Source of the DNA: AC-32 sp963765785
Lineage (GTDB): Bacteria; Actinomycetota; Thermoleophilia; Gaiellales; Gaiellaceae
NCBI GenBank assembly: GCA_963765785.1
Contig: CAVXXW010000016.1
Coordinates: forward strand, 62,001 to 126,000
DNA length: 64,000 nt
Reading direction: 5' to 3'
The translations under genes and the position numbers were made by a program. Below the pieces are notes generated by a model, which worked only from the letters and a program-made list of their open reading frames with translations, did no database searches and had not been told where the DNA came from. Shown here piece after piece: positions 61,372-64,000 of this stretch; within the stretch, counting starts at the first letter, position 1, and each line of letters begins with the position of its first letter.

Positions 61372-61689
61372 GTGTCCGTGATCATGACCGCGTGGGTGAA
61401 GGGCGACCCGCAGAAGCTCGAGCAGTGGGCGGCGGATAACCGGGAGACCATGCAGCAAGTGCTCGCCAGCGCCAAGGAGCACGGCCTGATCGCGCACCGT
61501 TTCTACGGCAGCGACGGGCAGATCATGGTGATCGACGAATGGCCGGACTCCGGCAGCTTCGAGCGCTTCTTCGAAGCCAACGAGACGCAGATCGGGCCGA
61601 TGTTCGAGGCGGCAGGCGCGCAGGACGCGCCCGGCATCAACTTCTGGCGCTCGCTCGATACCCACGACGCCCACGGCTGGGACGCCTAG
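61372..61689 (+). CDS. Dimeric alpha-beta barrel protein, unknown function
   Basis: 105 residues from GTG 61372 after GGGAGG. VIMTAWVKGDPQKLEQW, AKEHGLIAHRFYG, IMVIDEWPDSGSFERFFE resemble the antibiotic-biosynthesis-monooxygenase-like (ABM) fold. No catalytic residue can be assigned. Alone on the plus strand between asp23 and rpmB. Confidence 0.65.
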   Translation: MSVIMTAWVKGDPQKLEQWAADNRETMQQVLASAKEHGLIAHRFYGSDGQIMVIDEWPDSGSFERFFEANETQIGPMFEAAGAQDAPGINFWRSLDTHDAHGWDA

Positions 61690-61699
61690 CGCCGGCGAG

Positions 61700-61891
61700 C
61701 TAGACGGCCTTCTGAACCTTGTTGCCCTTGAGGCAGCGGGTACAGACGTACGCGCGGGTCGGCTTGCCGTCGAGCAGGACCCGGACGCGCTGGAGGTTCG
61801 GATTGAAGCGCCGCTTGGTGGCCACCATCGAGTGGCTCCGGTTGTGGCCGAAGCCGGGCTTCTTCCCGCAGATTGCGCACACCTTGGACAT
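61700..61891 (-). CDS. rpmB: 50S ribosomal protein L28
   Basis: 63 residues with CAICGKKPGFGHNRSHSMVA and the second Cys pair YVCTRCLKGN, the zinc-binding form of L28. RRFNPNLQRVRV is intact. Conserved near the DAK/Asp23 genes and recG in Gram-positive genomes. Confidence 0.95.
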   Translation of the reverse strand: MSKVCAICGKKPGFGHNRSHSMVATKRRFNPNLQRVRVLLDGKPTRAYVCTRCLKGNKVQKAV

Positions 61892-62497
61892 CGGCGGCGC
61901 AGTCTAGCGAACGGCACACGTCACGCCTTTGACCACAAGCCCCAGGCGAGGTGCGCGTCAACATGCCCGTGTTGTGGGCGCCGTCTTGACGGGCCAGCGC
62001 CGGACAGGCGCCCACAACACGAAGTGGCTCGACCCAACCGGAGCCACAGATAGGACACACGATCGTCCGCACCGTGTCCATAGGCCGTTCGGCCTGTTCT
62101 TGCACCGCCTTCGACCCATCGCGCCGGCTGCAGAGCGCCCCTCGTCCTGTTCCCCTGAGTCGGCAACCATTCGCCGAAGGTCGGGCTGGTGCAGGACGTA
62201 TCGCTGGTGCGATTGCCCCCAGAAGTCACTGAACTCCGGTGGGGCGGTCGGTGCTGCGGTGCTGACCGCCCCGAAAAGGAGCCGGGGGCTGGGCGGCTCG
62301 GCTCTGCGGTTGTCAGCCGACGCCCGCGGCGGAGGGCGGCTCCGCTGCCCCCGGCTAGCAGCGCGTTCGACGTCGCGTCGGACACTCCTCAACGACTCGC
62401 GCCGGCTTACTTAGGTGAAATCGGCAGGGCCGGGAGCCCCACGCCTTTAGCCCGATAAGTAGGAGCCGGGACGGCCCTGCGGGTGGGGCCGAGCCGG
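61892..62497. other. Gene-less 600-bp stretch with inverted repeats
   Basis: No gene could be supported on either strand. A perfect 14-bp inverted repeat, GTGTTGTGGGCGCC (61969-61982) and GGCGCCCACAACAC (62007-62020), encloses 24 nt. A second pair GTGGCTC/GAGCCAC follows at about 62024-62047. A minus-strand peptide near 62080-62000 with VCPICGSGW hints at a lost zinc-ribbon gene but has no credible extent. Confidence 0.5.
62424..62480 (-). terminator. Candidate terminator of the rib operon
   Basis: GCAGGGCCG (62424-62432) and CGGCCCTGC (62472-62480) form a 9-bp stem with a 39-nt internal loop that can fold further (GCCCC, GGGAC). It lies 18 bp beyond the ribH stop on the minus strand. A T-run is absent. 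Confidence 0.35.
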
Positions 62498-63244
62498 CTA
62501 CCCGTTACCGGTGCCGGCAGCAGCGCGTAGCTGCGCAAAGACATCCGCCATCTCGAGTGCCGTGCGGACCGCCTCGGCGCCCTTGTCGAGCCGTTCGCGC
62601 GCCTGCTCCTCGTCGTCGGTCGTCAGCACGCCGAACGCGACCGGCACGCCGGTCTCGAGGCCTGCGAGCTGCAGCCCGCTGGCCGCCTCGCTAGCCACGT
62701 ACTCGAAGTGCGGTGTCTCGCCGCGGATGATGGCGCCGAGCGCGACGATGCACGAGTAGCGGCGCGTCTTCGCGAGCGCCATCGCCGCAAGCGGCAGCTC
62801 GAACGCACCCGGGACGGGGATCACGGTCACCGCCTCGCGGCCGACGCCGAGCCGTTCGAGCTCCTCGAGCGCCCGCCGGAGCAGCTCGTTCGTCAACTCG
62901 CCGTTGAACCGCGCGACGACGACGCCGACGGCCCGGCGGCCGCCGCTCGGCTCCCCTTCGATCACGCCGTAGCCGTCCGGCACGTCCAGCTCGCCGGCCG
63001 CGTGCTCGGGCCCGCGCAGGCGCGGAAGCTCGTCCTCCTCAGCCGGAACCTCCTCCGGCTCAGGCTCGGGCTCCGCCTCTGGCTCCGGCTCGGCCGTGGC
63101 TTCGGCCTCGGGGTCCGGCTCTGCCTCCGCTTCCGGCTCCTCGGCCGGCGCCTCGTCGGCGTCCGGGTCCTGCCAGACGTCCTCCTGCCGTTCCTCTTCC
63201 GGCTCGCCGATCCCGAGCCGCGGCTGGTCGAGCCCGTCGCTCAT
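62498..63244 (-). CDS. ribH: 6,7-dimethyl-8-ribityllumazine synthase with acidic N-terminal extension
   Basis: 248 residues from ATG 63244, overlapping the ribBA stop by 3 bp. The C-terminal 150 residues are ordinary lumazine synthase: VGVVVARFNGELTNELLRRA, VIPVPGAFELPLAAMALA, CIVALGAIIRGETPHFEYVA, PVAFGVLTTDDEEQARER. The first 95 residues are a Glu/Pro/Ala-rich, strongly acidic low-complexity stretch with repeated EPEAE and PEPEPE. Typical RibH has about 155 residues, so the extension is unusual. It would decorate the surface of the RibH capsid. Confidence 0.92.
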   Translation of the reverse strand: MSDGLDQPRLGIGEPEEERQEDVWQDPDADEAPAEEPEAEAEPDPEAEATAEPEPEAEPEPEPEEVPAEEDELPRLRGPEHAAGELDVPDGYGVIEGEPSGGRRAVGVVVARFNGELTNELLRRALEELERLGVGREAVTVIPVPGAFELPLAAMALAKTRRYSCIVALGAIIRGETPHFEYVASEAASGLQLAGLETGVPVAFGVLTTDDEEQARERLDKGAEAVRTALEMADVFAQLRAAAGTGNG

Positions 63245-64000
63245 CTCTCCTCCGTCTCGAACTTCAGGTCCTGGTGGTGCAGCCTGTGCCCTAGCTTGTC
63301 GCGCTTGGCGGCTAGATACCGCCGGTTCTCGGCATTCGGCGGCACCTCGATCGGCACCTGCTCGACGACCGTCAGGCCGTACCCCTCGAGACCGCTGATC
63401 TTCTTCGGGTTGTTGGTCAGGATCCGGATCGTGGTCAGGCCGAGGTCGGCGAGGATCTGATTGCCGATCCCCCACTCGCGGGCGTCGGCGGCAAAGCCGA
63501 GCTCGAGGTTCGCCTCGACGGTGTCGAGCCCCTGCTCCTGGAGCTCGTACGCCTTGAGTTTGTTCAGCAGGCCGATGCCGCGCCCTTCCTGCGCCATGTA
63601 GAGCAGGACGCCCCGATCCTCGCGCGCGATCTGGCCCAGAGCGTGCTCGAGCTGCTCGCCGCAGTCGCAGCGGAGCGAGTGGAAGACGTCGCCGGTCAGG
63701 CACTCGGAATGGACGCGGACGAGCACGTCGTGCGCGCCGTCGACGTCGCCCTTCACGAGCGCGAGATGGTCCTTGCCGGTGAGCTTCTCGCGGAACGCGA
63801 CGGCGGTGAACTCGCCGTACGCCGTCGGCAGGCGAACCGCCGTTGTCCGCTCGACGAGCTTCTCGTGCCGGCGGCGGTACTCGATCAGGTCGGCGACGGT
63901 GATCAGCTTCACGCCGTGCCGCTCGCAGTACGGGATCAGGTCGGGGACACGTGCCATCGTGCCGTCGTCGTTCATCACCTCGCAGACGACGCCCGCAGGG
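63241..64000 (-). CDS. ribBA: Bifunctional DHBP synthase / GTP cyclohydrolase II, C-terminal part (gene continues beyond window)
   Basis: The visible 252 residues hold the end of the DHBP synthase domain (PAGVVCEVMNDDGTMAR) and the whole GTP cyclohydrolase II domain: HSECLTGDVFHSLRCDCGEQL with the three zinc Cys, YMAQEGRGIGLLNKLKAYE and NNPKKISGLEGYGL. The 5' end is outside the window. Same operon as ribH. Confidence 0.94.
   Translation of the reverse strand, partial: PAGVVCEVMNDDGTMARVPDLIPYCERHGVKLITVADLIEYRRRHEKLVERTTAVRLPTAYGEFTAVAFREKLTGKDHLALVKGDVDGAHDVLVRVHSECLTGDVFHSLRCDCGEQLEHALGQIAREDRGVLLYMAQEGRGIGLLNKLKAYELQEQGLDTVEANLELGFAADAREWGIGNQILADLGLTTIRILTNNPKKISGLEGYGLTVVEQVPIEVPPNAENRRYLAAKRDKLGHRLHHQDLKFETEER

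Noticed and set aside
62424..62460. Resemblance of GGGAGCCCCACGCCTTTAG to an IS200/IS605 right end
   Set aside because: The fold-back arm is missing and no TnpA or TnpB fragment was found on either strand.
62650..62700. A separate short gene in the ribH C-terminal region
   Set aside because: The small frames there are shadows of the intact lumazine synthase domain.
63241..64000. FMN riboswitch controlling ribBA-ribH
   Set aside because: It would lie upstream of the operon, beyond the window end; nothing of the kind is visible inside.

Overview
The window is high-GC (about 70%), with GTG and TTG starts, densely packed genes and many 1-4 bp start/stop overlaps. The run recG-rsmD-coaD, yceD, rpmF-plsX-acpP-rnc, smc-ftsY, ffh-rpsP-khpA, rimM-trmD-lepB-rplS-rnhB-yraN, comM-dprA is a conserved Gram-positive chromosomal order. 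Together with LAL-type LuxR regulators and cyclase/AAA/TPR proteins it points to a deep-branching actinobacterium. Thermoleophilia (Gaiellales or Solirubrobacterales) is my best guess. It rests on gene content, not on a marker-gene search.

Layout. 1-8.4 kb is accessory DNA: the 3' end of an HD-GYP gene, two decayed integrative elements (456-2225 and 6796-8405) that keep matching attachment-site architecture and recombinase C-terminal remnants, and between them a Tat-type ferritin-like gene and a large LuxR regulator. 8.4-23.7 kb is metabolic: an MBL-rhodanese gene (frameshifted), a cyclase/AAA/TPR signalling protein, ilvA, meaB, an MFS exporter, hisC, a cupin, the pntAA-pntAB-pntB transhydrogenase operon, an ABC-2 exporter and an ornithine cyclodeaminase-like gene. 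23.7-26.7 kb is a compact surface-protein cassette: TasA-like protein, SipW-type signal peptidase, two-repeat secreted protein, second TasA-like protein. It is preceded by a FliA/WhiG-like promoter. 27.5-46.5 kb is the housekeeping core for competence, protein export, translation and chromosome segregation, nearly all on the minus strand, with odd insertions (an orphan TSPPY methyltransferase, a small cyclase, a LanC-like protein, dodecin).

46.6-49.4 kb is a plus-strand two-component system flanked by two small secreted proteins ending in Gly/His-rich Asp-Asp tails, inserted between rpmF and yceD, which are usually adjacent. A third such protein opens a second plus-strand operon (54.6-58.1 kb) with ApbE, a ferric-reductase-like haem membrane protein, a small ferredoxin and a FAD ferredoxin reductase. 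The two operons share an upstream sequence motif, so I infer one regulon for electron transfer across the membrane. 58.1-61.3 kb (minus) is a fatty-acid-kinase-like operon: Asp23 protein, FakA/DAK, a stand-alone receiver protein, DegV/FakB. The window ends with rpmB, a gene-less 600 bp stretch with inverted repeats, ribH with a long acidic N-terminal extension, and partial ribBA.

At least six loci carry single-base frameshifts or internal deletions. Some are real decay inside the mobile remnants. Others (the MBL-rhodanese protein, the histidine kinase, the ferritin Tat signal) may be assembly errors. No tRNA, rRNA or CRISPR array was found.
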